This document shows, one piece after another, positions 25,002-33,670 of a stretch of DNA of 64,000 bases. Positions within the stretch are counted from its first letter, which is position 1. Every line of letters starts with the position of its first letter. The notes under the pieces are model-generated. The model did not search any database. It was given only the letters and a program-made list of their open reading frames with translations, and was not told where the DNA came from. Source of the DNA: CAXXOK01 sp963666755 (GTDB lineage: Bacteria; Bacillota; Clostridia; Christensenellales; Aristaeellaceae); the NCBI GenBank assembly GCA_963666755.2, contig CAXXGW010000002.1, positions 124,001 to 188,000 of the forward strand. The letters run 5' to 3'. The position numbers and the translations under genes were made by a program.

Positions 25002-25700
25002 GCCGGTATAAAACCGAATTATCATAAGGATTTGCGCATATCATTACACCATGTTACGATTCCCTGTAATACTGATAAACCCGTTGCCATAGAATCAAAA
25101 CCACTTATGTGCCTAGTATCGTTTTCCCCCATGTTTTCCACGTTGAAATCTTGTAATTAGCGTGCGCATACTCTTACCTTCCAAAAGATAATTGCGTGTA
25201 TAAAATGTGTGTTACAAGTGCTACATGTGATACAAGAAATATTCCTTCATATAATGCACCCTGTAACATTAATTTCATTCAAGTAACACTTATATATTAT
25301 ATATGTTACAGGATATCAACCCCCTATAAAAATCAATTCTGCCAGGCATGCTGTAAACGACAGAGCCCGGCCGGTGTCCGGCCCCTTTCTGATTTCCCCG
25401 GAAGAGTGGGGGGATGTATAGAACGGTCATTATAACCGCCACAAGCGAACAACCAGCGTATTCAAAAATCGCGACTATTTCAAAACCGTGTTGCCCGCGC
25501 CCTTAATGATCGCGCTCCAAGTCAAAACACCGGGTTGCTTGCCAACCTCGCACCTTCATCCAAATCACTATGATACACTTTGCACCTCTACGTTGTGTCC
25601 AAAACTTCTTACCCGCATATACAGTAACCAACGGGCTATAATATCAATTCCCCCTGAATAACACTTGGGCATTTCTCTGAGCGAATCTCATATCACTGGC
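25002..25700. other. AT-rich non-coding stretch inside the element
   Basis: About 700 bp between attL and the DUF4062 gene. Only short frames without ribosome sites are present. A GC-rich hairpin (GCCGGTGTCCGGC near 25370) stands out from the AT-rich surroundings. I see no gene. Confidence 0.6.
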
Positions 25701-26732
25701 TTAGACAATCTGATTTGAATCATCATTTGGCACACCTGATGGGCTGACTGGCTTTCTAATTAGTGCCATGCTATCTCTTTGCTTTTCACCTTTTGGGGTT
25801 AACCCCCAATATAGTTTTTTAGAAGTAGCCTCCCATTTTGATACAATTAATCCCAATGCTTCAAACTGCATAAGCATCTTCTTCATAAACTGACCATCAG
25901 ACAGACTTAGCATAGAAAACCCTTTTGTAAATAATCCATTTTTGATAGCATCTACACATACTTTTTCAACAACAGAAACATTCAGCATTTCTATAGAAAT
26001 TACATGAAAGATTTCGCAGAGAGTTGTCTTCAAGTGGCCATTTCTGAATGTATCGTTAGGGCTTCTATATTGATAGTCTATCGTGATTTCCGTGTCATCA
26101 AAGGCAATGTCAGCATTCTGAGTGAGTGATATAATCGTTGCTTGTGCTTCGTTCAATTTTGCGGTTAAGACTTCATTCGTTTCTTTCTGGGTCATAATCT
26201 CCCGTCGTAAAGAGGCTTCGTCAAAATCAACACCTCTTTGCCAACCAGGTCTTTCAATTTCTGTTTTTGCCTTCATAATTGATATAGCAATTTTGCCAGT
26301 TAAATCATCAAGCGAACGCCACGTGCTTGCCAAGCGATTTCCCAGAGCTTTCTTCTTAAATGACGCTAAATTGGCTTTTGAAGCAGGATTAATTTCGGAT
26401 TTTTCTGGCGCCAAATCGACCGAATCATCTAGCGCAAACACAAGAACAGGTATGCCATTTTCTTTCGCATAGTCATATTCCATTTCCGTATAACTTATAC
26501 CAGTATTCGGGTTAATTGACCCATATCGTTTGCCAATGATAAGAATATAGTAATCGCAGAGATCGATCACTTTCTTTATAACGTTAAATTGCTCGTCGTC
26601 TGTAGCGACAAAGAGCTCCATCCCTGCCGGAATACAATCCGCCATCAAAAGAATATCTAATGTCTGGCGTCGTTCCTCGACTAAATCCTGAAAGGTAGAA
26701 CTTATAAAGACCTGAAATTTCTTAGTTGTCAT
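25701..26732 (-). CDS. DUF4062-domain protein, partner of the OLD nuclease
   Basis: The 343-residue protein opens with a DUF4062 domain (about 4-110) showing FQVFISSTFQDLVEERR and the later GISYTEMEYDYAKENGIP. This TIR/flavodoxin-like fold is found in STAND and immune-type proteins. Residues near 190-225 could form a short coiled coil, and the C-terminal third (about 225-330) looks like winged-helix segments (LSLSDGQFMKKMLMQFEALG). The start follows GAGGAAGT. The gene lies 45 bp after the OLD ATPase gene on the same strand, so the two are one operon. Low GC unlike the chromosome. A sensor or effector role in anti-phage defence is inference. Confidence 0.78.
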   Translation of the reverse strand: MTTKKFQVFISSTFQDLVEERRQTLDILLMADCIPAGMELFVATDDEQFNVIKKVIDLCDYYILIIGKRYGSINPNTGISYTEMEYDYAKENGIPVLVFALDDSVDLAPEKSEINPASKANLASFKKKALGNRLASTWRSLDDLTGKIAISIMKAKTEIERPGWQRGVDFDEASLRREIMTQKETNEVLTAKLNEAQATIISLTQNADIAFDDTEITIDYQYRSPNDTFRNGHLKTTLCEIFHVISIEMLNVSVVEKVCVDAIKNGLFTKGFSMLSLSDGQFMKKMLMQFEALGLIVSKWEATSKKLYWGLTPKGEKQRDSMALIRKPVSPSGVPNDDSNQIV

Positions 26733-26777
26733 ACTTCCTCATCTCAAGATCCTTGGCTGATCTATTATATTCATAAA

Positions 26778-28475
26778 CTAACACTGATGTTCTTTCCCAT
26801 CAATTAAATTCTCCAGAGAAGTGATCACCCCGTTGATGAAACCAGACTTTTCTTCGATTAGAGCATCTTTCGCATCTTCTGGGATAGCCTCTGCAACGAG
26901 CATTTTTACACGGTTCTTGACATCATCATCCCATTGTACGCCTTGTGCAAGAAAAGCACTTCTCATCCTATCTGACCACTTCTTTTGTCCTTTTAGGTAT
27001 TTGGGATTCAATACGATGGAGAATTCATCTTCAACTTTATTCTTGTAGACACATAACCTGATACAGTCTTCAAATTCGGCTTCAGGAGACCCATTGCAAA
27101 TGGTATACTTTATCTCAAAGTCTTTTAGTACACCCGCATTTCTTGCTCGGATTGCAGATTGTTTTCCGGCATCGTCGTTGTCAAGTAAAACAAAAAACGA
27201 ACAAAGAGAATGTTTTAAATCCAAAAGATCATGTGCAAGATTTGACGCGCCACCTAAAGGTTTTATTACAAGTGAATTATTCTTTAACGCATCAGATATT
27301 TTTCTGCTCTTATTCGCGAGTATTTTTGTCAAAGATACCTTATCATCTTCACCTTCAACAACGAAAACTTTGCTGGCATTTCTAAGATTATCTGATGGTA
27401 ATACACCCAGAATCTCTCTTATATCGGCGATCGATTTTGCTGCTTGTGCTGTACCATTGTCAACAATAATGTTTGCTTTCAAACAGTTCTGTTGGACAAA
27501 AAGTGGATTGTGAGTGGTAATAATCACTTGATTGTTCTCAGAGATTCTATAAAGCACTTCGACAAGACTATGTATCGCACCTGAATGGAGATGTGATTCT
27601 GGTTCTTCAATTGCGATTATTGAAGCATGTGATCTTTCTTTAAGAATTGCTAATGTTGCTAAACTCTTTATTCCATCTCCTTTATATGAAATATTTGTTG
27701 GGATACCATCATTAATAATAATTTCTATCTCACTTCGCATTAGTCTTCCGATGTTGTCTCTATCATGCCTTTGAATTTTTACCTCATGCAATTGAGGCAG
27801 GAATTCTTTGAGTGGATTAACCAATTGATTCGCTATTCGGTCTAATTCTATCTGCTGTAAGTCACTCATTCTTTGTAATAATGACTTATACTCTTGATTG
27901 CTGTTTTCCAGTTCAACTAATATGTCAACAATTACATTACGTAAAGCATCAACCGCCATGTCTTCAGTTCTAACAGCCTGGATATAATCAAATGAAATAC
28001 ATGTAGAAATGAAATTCGTTATGGCTGAGGATTTCTGATTATATGCGGGTGATCCTCTTTTAGGAACTTGGATTTTTGGAATGTTATCCTTGCCTATGCG
28101 TATCTCAATGGGTATATCTTCGTTACCGTGTATATGTGTTTCTGCCTGAAATCTTGTCAGTTCTCCTTCATCAAGCCTGAAATTTAGCCTAAAAATCGAT
28201 TCTAGTCCACTTTTTCTTGCTTGTAATTGCACAGGGAAGTCTCGAGACCAATTAAATAATCCATTCATCCTTCTTTTCATCGCGTTATTTAATGCTATCG
28301 ACGTGCTATTATAAGAGTGAAAACGTATGGCTGTTATAGCAATATTCAATGCTGTTACCAGATTGGATTTTCCTTCGTTGTTTTTACCAACAAGAACGGT
28401 CATGTCATATAACTTGATTCTACTTGCTGCGGTTATGCTACGAAAATTGGTGACAGAGAATTCTACAAGTTTCAT
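26778..28475 (-). CDS. OLD-family ATPase with C-terminal TOPRIM nuclease domain
   Basis: The 565-residue protein has an SMC/ABC-like ATPase domain: Walker A GKNNEGKS (30-37), a signature-like GDGIKSLATLAI, Walker B IIAIEEPESHLH near 290 and the H-loop TTHNP. From about 365 follows a TOPRIM domain with VEGEDDK and LLDNDDAG, the acidic metal-binding residues of OLD nucleases. Such proteins cut DNA and are the core of several defence systems (Gabija GajA, P2 Old). AAAGGAG precedes the ATG. Unlike Gabija there is no UvrD-like helicase gene next to it; the partner is a DUF4062 protein. It has its own promoter, behind the terminator of the lysis genes. Confidence 0.9.
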   Translation of the reverse strand: MKLVEFSVTNFRSITAASRIKLYDMTVLVGKNNEGKSNLVTALNIAITAIRFHSYNSTSIALNNAMKRRMNGLFNWSRDFPVQLQARKSGLESIFRLNFRLDEGELTRFQAETHIHGNEDIPIEIRIGKDNIPKIQVPKRGSPAYNQKSSAITNFISTCISFDYIQAVRTEDMAVDALRNVIVDILVELENSNQEYKSLLQRMSDLQQIELDRIANQLVNPLKEFLPQLHEVKIQRHDRDNIGRLMRSEIEIIINDGIPTNISYKGDGIKSLATLAILKERSHASIIAIEEPESHLHSGAIHSLVEVLYRISENNQVIITTHNPLFVQQNCLKANIIVDNGTAQAAKSIADIREILGVLPSDNLRNASKVFVVEGEDDKVSLTKILANKSRKISDALKNNSLVIKPLGGASNLAHDLLDLKHSLCSFFVLLDNDDAGKQSAIRARNAGVLKDFEIKYTICNGSPEAEFEDCIRLCVYKNKVEDEFSIVLNPKYLKGQKKWSDRMRSAFLAQGVQWDDDVKNRVKMLVAEAIPEDAKDALIEEKSGFINGVITSLENLIDGKEHQC

Positions 28476-28521
28476 ATATACGGCTCCTTTGAAATGAATT
28501 ATGCATTATCACATGGGTTAT

Positions 28522-28550
28522 ATTTTATACTTACGCTTCAACGATGTCAA
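28522..28550 (-). promoter_or_regulatory. Promoter of the OLD-DUF4062 operon
   Basis: On the minus strand, TTGACA (28545-28550), a 17-bp spacer and TAAAAT (28522-28527) lie about 45 bp before the OLD start. A 12-bp perfect palindrome, CCTAGCGCTAGG (28567-28578), sits just upstream of the -35 and could bind a regulator. Confidence 0.75.
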
Positions 28551-28625
28551 TAATTACCTTAATTCGCCTAGCGCTAGGTATTAATGTAATGATCTGCGGT
28601 ACAAGAATTCATTATAAGTATTCTA

Positions 28626-28658
28626 ATAAAAAATCGCCCCGATGTTTCCATCGGAGCG
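28626..28658 (-). terminator. Terminator after the holin gene
   Basis: On the minus strand a stem CGCTCCGATG / CATCGGGGCG (28649-28658 / 28635-28644) with a GAAA loop is followed by ATTTTTT. It separates the phage lysis genes from the OLD-DUF4062 cargo. Confidence 0.88.
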
Positions 28659-28680
28659 GCTGCCTCGTTTTACATATTAT

Positions 28681-29121
28681 TCACTTTTTCGTCCCCACCG
28701 CCTCCTTCACCCCAGCAGCGATCTGCTGCAAATCCAATTCCACCCACTTAGCTTTCACGGCCTGCAGCACCTCGTCGCTCTTCACCCAGCCCCGGCTTTC
28801 CATGATCGTCAAAGCCAGCTGCAGCTTTTCCTCGCCGTTAAACCGGCCGACCACGCCTTCGGCATATTCCACGGCCACTTGCGCTGCGGTCAGCAGGTTT
28901 CGCTGTTTCAGCCAGGGCACAGCTACGTCTTTCAGCCAGGGCACCACATAGCTTTTCGTGGCCCACGTGGCCAGCGCACCCAGCGCGCTCAGGATGCCGC
29001 ACAGCACCCAAATCACCACCTGCGTGCCTACCTCGGCCTTGTCGATCCCCGTTTCGGCCACCGCACTGGTGCACAGCAGCACCAGCATAAGCGTCAGACA
29101 CACCGCCAGAATCTTTTTCAT
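28681..29121 (-). CDS. Phage holin, LL-H-like family
   Basis: The 146-residue protein begins with a hydrophobic segment (MKKILAVCLTLMLVLLCTSAVA), then a second membrane helix (VVIWVLCGILSALGALATWA) and an amphipathic C-terminal half with KEAVGTKK at the end. This fits holins of the LL-H-like family, often annotated in clostridial prophages. Holins form membrane lesions that let the endolysin reach the wall. The start ATG 29121 is chosen because GGAGATG stands nine bases upstream; an ATG nine bases earlier overlaps that site. It lies downstream of two other lysis-region genes. Confidence 0.72.
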   Translation of the reverse strand: MKKILAVCLTLMLVLLCTSAVAETGIDKAEVGTQVVIWVLCGILSALGALATWATKSYVVPWLKDVAVPWLKQRNLLTAAQVAVEYAEGVVGRFNGEEKLQLALTIMESRGWVKSDEVLQAVKAKWVELDLQQIAAGVKEAVGTKK

Positions 29122-29142
29122 GGGTTGCATCTCCTTTCATCA

Positions 29143-29439
29143 TCAGCCGGCTGCGTCCTTATCGCTGCCGGTGTCTTGTTGGAATAGGTGGTACTTGCTT
29201 ACAAAGAACTTCTCGGATACGGAATTGCCGGAATAGAGCGCCTGCACAAACGCCAGCGCCTCCAGCGCACCCTGCAGCGCCTTGAGCTGGCACTCGGCGT
29301 CATCGCCGATGGCGCCCCTGGCCAGCAGGTACAGGATCACGATCAGCGCGTCGCTCATGGCATTGGCGATCTTTGACCACTGTACGCGCGGGCGCTTTCC
29401 GGCCGGGCGCTTACTCCTGGCGCTGGTGTTTGCAGGCAT
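29143..29439 (-). CDS. Small phage-region hypothetical protein
   Basis: The 98-residue product has a basic N-terminus (ARSKRPAGKRPRVQWSK), one central hydrophobic segment (ALIVILYLLARGAIG) and a polar C-terminus. ATG 29439 is preferred over 29448 because the ribosome site GGAAAGG is nine bases ahead of it. It lies 21 bp before the holin gene on the same strand; the location suggests a lysis- or tail-related role. No family recognised. Confidence 0.5.
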   Translation of the reverse strand: MPANTSARSKRPAGKRPRVQWSKIANAMSDALIVILYLLARGAIGDDAECQLKALQGALEALAFVQALYSGNSVSEKFFVSKYHLFQQDTGSDKDAAG

Positions 29440-29577
29440 AGGGATCATCCTTTCCAGAGAAAATTGGCGCGTCAGGCTCGCTTTGCGCCGTGCAGCGGGT
29501 CAGGCTGCCCGGCGAGCGCGCCGCCCTTGCGAGGATGGGCACAAGCGGCTGCCCTTCTAGGGCGCGCCGGAAACGGT

Positions 29578-29961
29578 TTATTCTGCCCGCGCCTGCGGGT
29601 CGATCCGGTCGATGCGCTTGTGCGCCTGCTTGGCGCTTTCCTCTACCCGCGTCAGGCGTTCCAGCATCGTCTGGATCAAATCCCGCTGGCTGCGCATCTC
29701 TACACGGATATCGCCGACCCCGCTGTTCACGTTGGCAATCACAACGCTTTGTTTCTGCATTTCCGCGTTCAGTTGCGCCAGTTGCTGCACAACCTCCTGC
29801 GCGTTCTTTGCCTCGGCTCTTGCGTCCTCCAGCTCGGTGCGGCCTTTTTCGCGCTGATCCTTCGTTTCACCGCGCCGGGCATTGCGGATGTTGTAGAAAA
29901 TGGATACCGTCAGGGAAAGAAGCGTCATAAGCAAGAGCACGTTTTCCCAGGTCAGCTGCAT
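29578..29961 (-). CDS. Membrane-anchored coiled-coil protein of the lysis region
   Basis: The 127-residue protein has an N-terminal membrane helix (ENVLLLMTLLSLTVSIFYNI) and then a long charged coiled coil (about 35-120: KDQREKGRTELEDARAEAK and onward). The layout resembles haemolysin XhlA-type or spanin-like accessory lysis proteins of Firmicute phages. The start ATG 29961 is taken because AAAGGAGGG lies eight bases upstream; the frame is open further but only in the region of the methyltransferase gap. It is likely a helper of holin function, based on position. Confidence 0.6.
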   Translation of the reverse strand: MQLTWENVLLLMTLLSLTVSIFYNIRNARRGETKDQREKGRTELEDARAEAKNAQEVVQQLAQLNAEMQKQSVVIANVNSGVGDIRVEMRSQRDLIQTMLERLTRVEESAKQAHKRIDRIDPQARAE

Positions 29962-30082
29962 GGGAGGGACCCTCCTTTGTGGTGATTGGTTTTCGCGCCC
30001 ACACAGGGCGCTCTGATGGCGTTTCCCATGGACGGTCGTCCTTTCGGCCGATGCCTGTTTGCAAATCGCCGCAGAAGGGCGC

Positions 30083-30903
30083 CTAGAACAGCCGCATCTG
30101 CGCCAGTTCCGCGTCCAGCCGTTCCTTGGCCAGCGCGTAATATGTTGCGTCCAGCTCAAAGCCCACATAGGGCAGCCCGGCCCGGTGGCAGGCGATCAGG
30201 CTGCTGGCGCTGCCCACGTGCGTATCCAGGATGCGGTACCCGGGTTTGGAATAATGCTGCAGGATCCACGTGTACAGCGCGATGGGCTTCTGCGTGGGGT
30301 GGAAGCGCGGGTCTGCGCGCGTCCCCTGCGCAGGCATCTCGATCCACTTGGCATTGGCGTTAAAGCTGGTCCATGCGTATTCGCACATGGCCATGGTGAA
30401 GTTCTCGCTGATGGGCTTTCGCCACACCAGAAAGCAGCGCGTCGGCGGCAAGCCGAAGTAATTGCCGCCCCAGATGATCTGGTTGCGGCTCACCCGGGCC
30501 AGCTCATCAAAGTATTCCGGAGGCGGCGCCACATCCCAGCTGCGCATGTCGGGTCTAGGGCAGTCCCGCGTCCGTTGGTACCGGCTTGCCCATGTCCCGC
30601 CGCTCCGTGTCGCCCGGATCGCCTTCGCATAGATGGTATCGGTCAAACAGCCCGCCGAAGCGGCCCCGTTTTCGTTGCTCCCACCGGCTACCCGCCGCCC
30701 CGGATTTTGCTTGTATCGTGGTCGACGTTTCCCCCTCCGTAGGGAGGGTCCACAATCGCCAGGTCAAAGTATTGGTCAGGAAATTCCTTCATGCCTGTCA
30801 TGCAGTCCATGTGGTAGAAACCGAAGTCCAGCGTTTTGAAACACCTCGCATTTTCCGTCCCCAAGGAACTCACACCCCCGGCAACAGTCGGGCGCTGTAA
30901 CAC
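30083..30903 (-). pseudogene. Phage DNA methyltransferase, interrupted by two frameshifts
   Basis: Three frames together encode one N-type DNA methyltransferase. The first (to about 30700) carries FYHMDCMTGMKEFPDQYFD and the catalytic DPPYGGG. The second (about 30720-30640) carries RFGGLFDRYH. The third (from about 30640 to 30083) carries SWDVAPPPEYFDEL, NQIIWGGNYFGLPP, the FHPTQKP motif and the AdoMet-binding DTHVGSASS. A shift near the run of G residues at about 30700 leads to a stop, and another is needed near 30635. The gene is either decayed or the assembly has indel errors. An intact enzyme would modify adenine or cytosine amino groups. Confidence 0.75.
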
Positions 30904-31006
30904 GGGTGATGCACGGCGCGCGGATCATGCAGCTGTGGCAACGCGGGAAGCAGCGCCGCGCCGGGCACTCCCTCTGCAGGCACCAGTGGCGCGCCTCCTC
31001 AGGCAT
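30776..31006 (-). CDS. Possible small Cys-rich protein overlapping the methyltransferase start
   Basis: A 76-codon frame contains CCRGCEFLGDGKCEVF, which resembles Cys motifs of small phage proteins, but it overlaps the 5' part of the methyltransferase and the end of the endolysin gene and has no ribosome site. It may instead be a remnant. Weak call. Confidence 0.2.
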   Translation of the reverse strand: MPEEARHWCLQRECPARRCFPRCHSCMIRAPCITRVTAPDCCRGCEFLGDGKCEVFQNAGLRFLPHGLHDRHEGIS

Positions 31007-31811
31007 CGGCCATCGCCGCCTGCCGCGCCTCTGCCAGCGCCGCCCATGTTTTCGGGCCTACGATGCCGTCGGCCGTCAGCCCCTGCGCCCTCTGGAACGC
31101 GCGCACCGCCGCGTCTGTGGCCGGGCCGAAGTCGCTGTCCTCGGCGATCCCGCCCGCGCCCTGCACGTCGTTCAGCCACGTCTGCAGCCGCCGCACCGCG
31201 CCGCCCTTGCAGCCGCGCCGCACGGTGTAGAACTTGCTTACGTCCAACACATCTGCTGCGCTCAACCCTTCCGGGTTGTCCTTGGCGGTGTCCTCCGCGC
31301 TGAGCGTTCCGCCGACCCCTACGCCGATGGGAATGTCCACTCCGGCATAGTCGATTTCCTTGAACAGGATCACGTGCGTCCAGCCGTTGGAAAGCGTGCT
31401 GCCTGCCACCCGGCCCATGGTGCTGCCGGAGTGTACCACGTTGCACACGCGGCTTTTTCCGTTCTTGTCTGTATCCGTTAGCGCCTTTTCGCCCACATAC
31501 AGACCCACATGCGTGGCATCCCCCAGCCCGTCGCCCCGGTACTTCGCGGGCGTGCCGCCGCTCACGTCCTCCACAATCAGCAGGCCTGCGCCGGGCACCA
31601 GCTTGCCCTCAGCCTTCGCATTGGCAAGCGTCGCCAGATACGCCGCCGCGTTGCGGTACATGTCGTTGCTGCCCGCATACGCCATGTGCCCGCCGCAGGA
31701 ATTTACGCAAAACTCGACAAACGCCTGGCAATCCATTTCCGCGTATGTATGCCCCTCGGCCACCGCCGCGACCGCGCGTGCTGCAACCGCAGCCCCCGTT
31801 GGTTTACGCAT
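30999..31811 (-). CDS. Phage endolysin: NlpC/P60-type peptidase with peptidoglycan-binding domain
   Basis: The 270-residue protein has an N-terminal cysteine peptidase of NlpC/P60 type with the catalytic Cys28 in MDCQAFVEFC and His101 in GDATHVGLYVG. The C-terminal peptidoglycan-binding type 1 domain (about 196-262) contains AVRRLQTWLND and FGPATDAAVRAFQRAQGLTA. It would cut peptide cross-links of the host wall after holin permeabilisation. There is no signal peptide, so it depends on the holin. A hairpin (31836-31861) lies just upstream, between it and the tail-fibre fragment. Confidence 0.88.
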   Translation of the reverse strand: MRKPTGAAVAARAVAAVAEGHTYAEMDCQAFVEFCVNSCGGHMAYAGSNDMYRNAAAYLATLANAKAEGKLVPGAGLLIVEDVSGGTPAKYRGDGLGDATHVGLYVGEKALTDTDKNGKSRVCNVVHSGSTMGRVAGSTLSNGWTHVILFKEIDYAGVDIPIGVGVGGTLSAEDTAKDNPEGLSAADVLDVSKFYTVRRGCKGGAVRRLQTWLNDVQGAGGIAEDSDFGPATDAAVRAFQRAQGLTADGIVGPKTWAALAEARQAAMADA

Positions 31812-31835
31812 GGAATCCCTCCCTTTTTCTATGTA

Positions 31836-31861
31836 AAAGGCGAGCCTTGCAGCCCGCCTTT
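31836..31861 (-). terminator. Hairpin between tail-fibre fragment and endolysin
   Basis: On the minus strand AAAGGCG and CGCCTTT flank a 12-nt loop and are followed by TTA. The stem is short, so termination may be partial. Confidence 0.5.
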
Positions 31862-31963
31862 CCGGTATATAGAATATTCGCTCTGGATTTCAGCACACAA
31901 TGATGTGAAAAGCCGTTCTCACGTTCAGCAGGCTACATCCCGCTCCATGGCTACCTCCTACTC

Positions 31964-32356
31964 TTAAGCAATCCCGTAGATGCGCTGCGGGATTGCGTGC
32001 CCAGTCGTATTGTATTCGTTTACATCGCCATTCTTGGAACCCAAGCCGAATGTTACGACGTTTGTCGAAAGGTTCACCGAGAACGAACGGCCACCGATAT
32101 TCTCGGTGACCATTGCGCCGGCATTGCCAAACGTAGTCCCGCTCCGCCCACCGATGTAAAACAGCAGCATGGACGAGAGCACCCCGTATTCCAGGTACTC
32201 CACCCCAATGACGGTATAAAGCCCGATGCTTGGCACCGTAATGGACTGCGAACCAAACGCAGCGGTGGGCGCAGGATTTGTCCAAAGGACGGTTGTCGAA
32301 AAACCCGGCCCGGCAGGTCCCTGCGGCCCGGTATCGCCGGGGTACGACTTCTGCAT
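31964..32356 (-). CDS. Phage tail-fibre-like protein, short or truncated
   Basis: The 130-residue product starts with a short collagen-like run (YPGDTGPQGPAGPGF) and continues as a beta-rich, Gly/Ser/Thr-rich C-terminal domain, as in the tips of phage tail fibres. Full-length proteins have long N-terminal parts that attach to the tail; none is present, so this is probably the remaining 3' end. GGAAGG upstream of the ATG at 32356 could still allow expression. It lies at the head of the leftward lysis segment, where tail genes usually end. Confidence 0.6.
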   Translation of the reverse strand: MQKSYPGDTGPQGPAGPGFSTTVLWTNPAPTAAFGSQSITVPSIGLYTVIGVEYLEYGVLSSMLLFYIGGRSGTTFGNAGAMVTENIGGRSFSVNLSTNVVTFGLGSKNGDVNEYNTTGHAIPQRIYGIA

Positions 32357-32675
32357 CCCGAACCCTTCCGCGCCCGCCCTTTTGGTAGCGCTCCATGCAA
32401 TTGCAACACAGGTAGTTGTCCAGTCACATTTGCTCAGTCGCCGCCGCTTTCCACGCGGCCGTGTGGTAGAAGGGGTAGCTTTCCTTGTGATACATTGCTT
32501 TCACCCCACGCAAAAGGGCGGCCCTTTCGGGTCGTCCTGTGTGCTTAATTTGCAAGTCAATCGAAACACCGTAAAGGGTGCGTGGGTAGAGTCTATGTAG
32601 TGCATAAACGATTTATATAATAACAATTTTGGGTATATGCGGTGCATATAGCTGAACATGCAGCGTATGTCTATT

Positions 32676-33221
32676 TTATTCCTTCTCCCCTTTGTCATGT
32701 GTTATTGTGCTTCGTGAAAAAACTAAAACAATAGTTGAGATATAAATCACGAAGACAAGAACTTCAATAATTACTACTAACTTGGCCACGACTGATCTGG
32801 GGTGTATATCGCCGTATCCCACCGTAGAGAATGTCATAACGCTAAAGTATAAAAAGTCTACATACATCTCAAACGCAGTCGTAAAGGATAATCCATAGAA
32901 ACTATTGGTATCGAACCAATATATGACAATATACGCCAATGCAAACAGATGAATCACGTGAAAAACAGATACAAAGTAGTCTGCCCTCATCAATGTTGTG
33001 AGCTCAGGCCTTCGAATATTCTTCGAAATGTCCCTGAGATATATTATGACGAAAAACAAGCCAAGTCCCAACGTAATAAATAGGACAATAGCTTTCGCTG
33101 CAAAGCTTTCAATACCATGCAAAGTACATGCAAATGTTCCCAAAATGCTTTGGATTATTATAGTAATGGTTATTAGGATAATGCCTTTTATGTTATCACT
33201 AATTTCTGATCTTTTTTCCAT
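32676..33221 (-). CDS. Small potassium-channel-like protein in the mobile element
   Basis: The 181-residue protein has about four membrane segments, ending in a pore-helix/filter region with STVGYGDIHP (near 131-140), the potassium-selectivity filter, followed by an inner helix. There is no RCK or other ligand domain; the cytoplasmic tail is only about 15 residues (SRSTITHDKGEKE). The start ATG 33221 follows GAGGGGAGAAATC. AT-rich composition sets it apart from the chromosome. Channels on mobile elements could act as membrane effectors or alter host ion balance; no function is shown by the sequence. Confidence 0.82.
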   Translation of the reverse strand: MEKRSEISDNIKGIILITITIIIQSILGTFACTLHGIESFAAKAIVLFITLGLGLFFVIIYLRDISKNIRRPELTTLMRADYFVSVFHVIHLFALAYIVIYWFDTNSFYGLSFTTAFEMYVDFLYFSVMTFSTVGYGDIHPRSVVAKLVVIIEVLVFVIYISTIVLVFSRSTITHDKGEKE

Positions 33222-33311
33222 GATTTCTCCCCTCGTGTAGCCCACATTAGTGTATATTATCAAACCTTTGAAGCGATTTTGATTTAAATGCATATACTGA
33301 CTTATTGAAAT

Positions 33312-33331
33312 AAGCGGACTTCATTGTCCGC
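33312..33331. repeat. 20-bp direct repeat, left copy
   Basis: AAGCGGACTTCATTGTCCGC occurs here and again, identical, at 34143-34162. Each copy contains the inverted repeat GCGGAC / GTCCGC. Confidence 0.8.
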
Positions 33332-33418
33332 TTCAGGCCGTAAGAAAACTCCCGGCGTGGAGGCTTTTTTGACAATCTGGGCCGCACTAAATGCCCTGCC
33401 ATGTAGTGCGGCTTTCAA

Positions 33419-33562
33419 TTACCTAGTTAACGACAGTAGCAAATAGATAATCCACAACAACCTTGAAATACAATTGATTAGGGTGCAGACCTTATCAATT
33501 GCGTTCATGGTAAGAATCATCACTTGCCAAACGACATTCATCAAATAATCATATCGACTCAT
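33419..33562 (-). CDS. 47-residue hydrophobic peptide
   Basis: The peptide begins MSRYDYLMNVVWQVMILTMN and ends LLWIIYLLLSLTR, with one long hydrophobic stretch and a basic C-terminus. GAGGAGGATCAGAT is an excellent ribosome site before ATG 33562. Size and composition resemble small membrane toxins of type I systems, but I see no clear antisense RNA. It lies between the two 20-bp repeats. An unannotated small membrane protein of other function is equally possible. Confidence 0.5.
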   Translation of the reverse strand: MSRYDYLMNVVWQVMILTMNAIDKVCTLINCISRLLWIIYLLLSLTR

Positions 33563-33670
33563 ATCTGATCCTCCTCTCCGAAGATTGAAGAAATCAGATG
33601 GCGGAGAACCAGCCCTTAACTTGGCAATCTGCAACATTTCTTGTGCAAGCGGTATCGTACAATGGGGCAC

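Noticed and set aside
25701..28475. Gabija system
   Set aside because: The OLD-TOPRIM protein resembles GajA in layout, but the second gene is a DUF4062 protein and not a UvrD-like GajB helicase.
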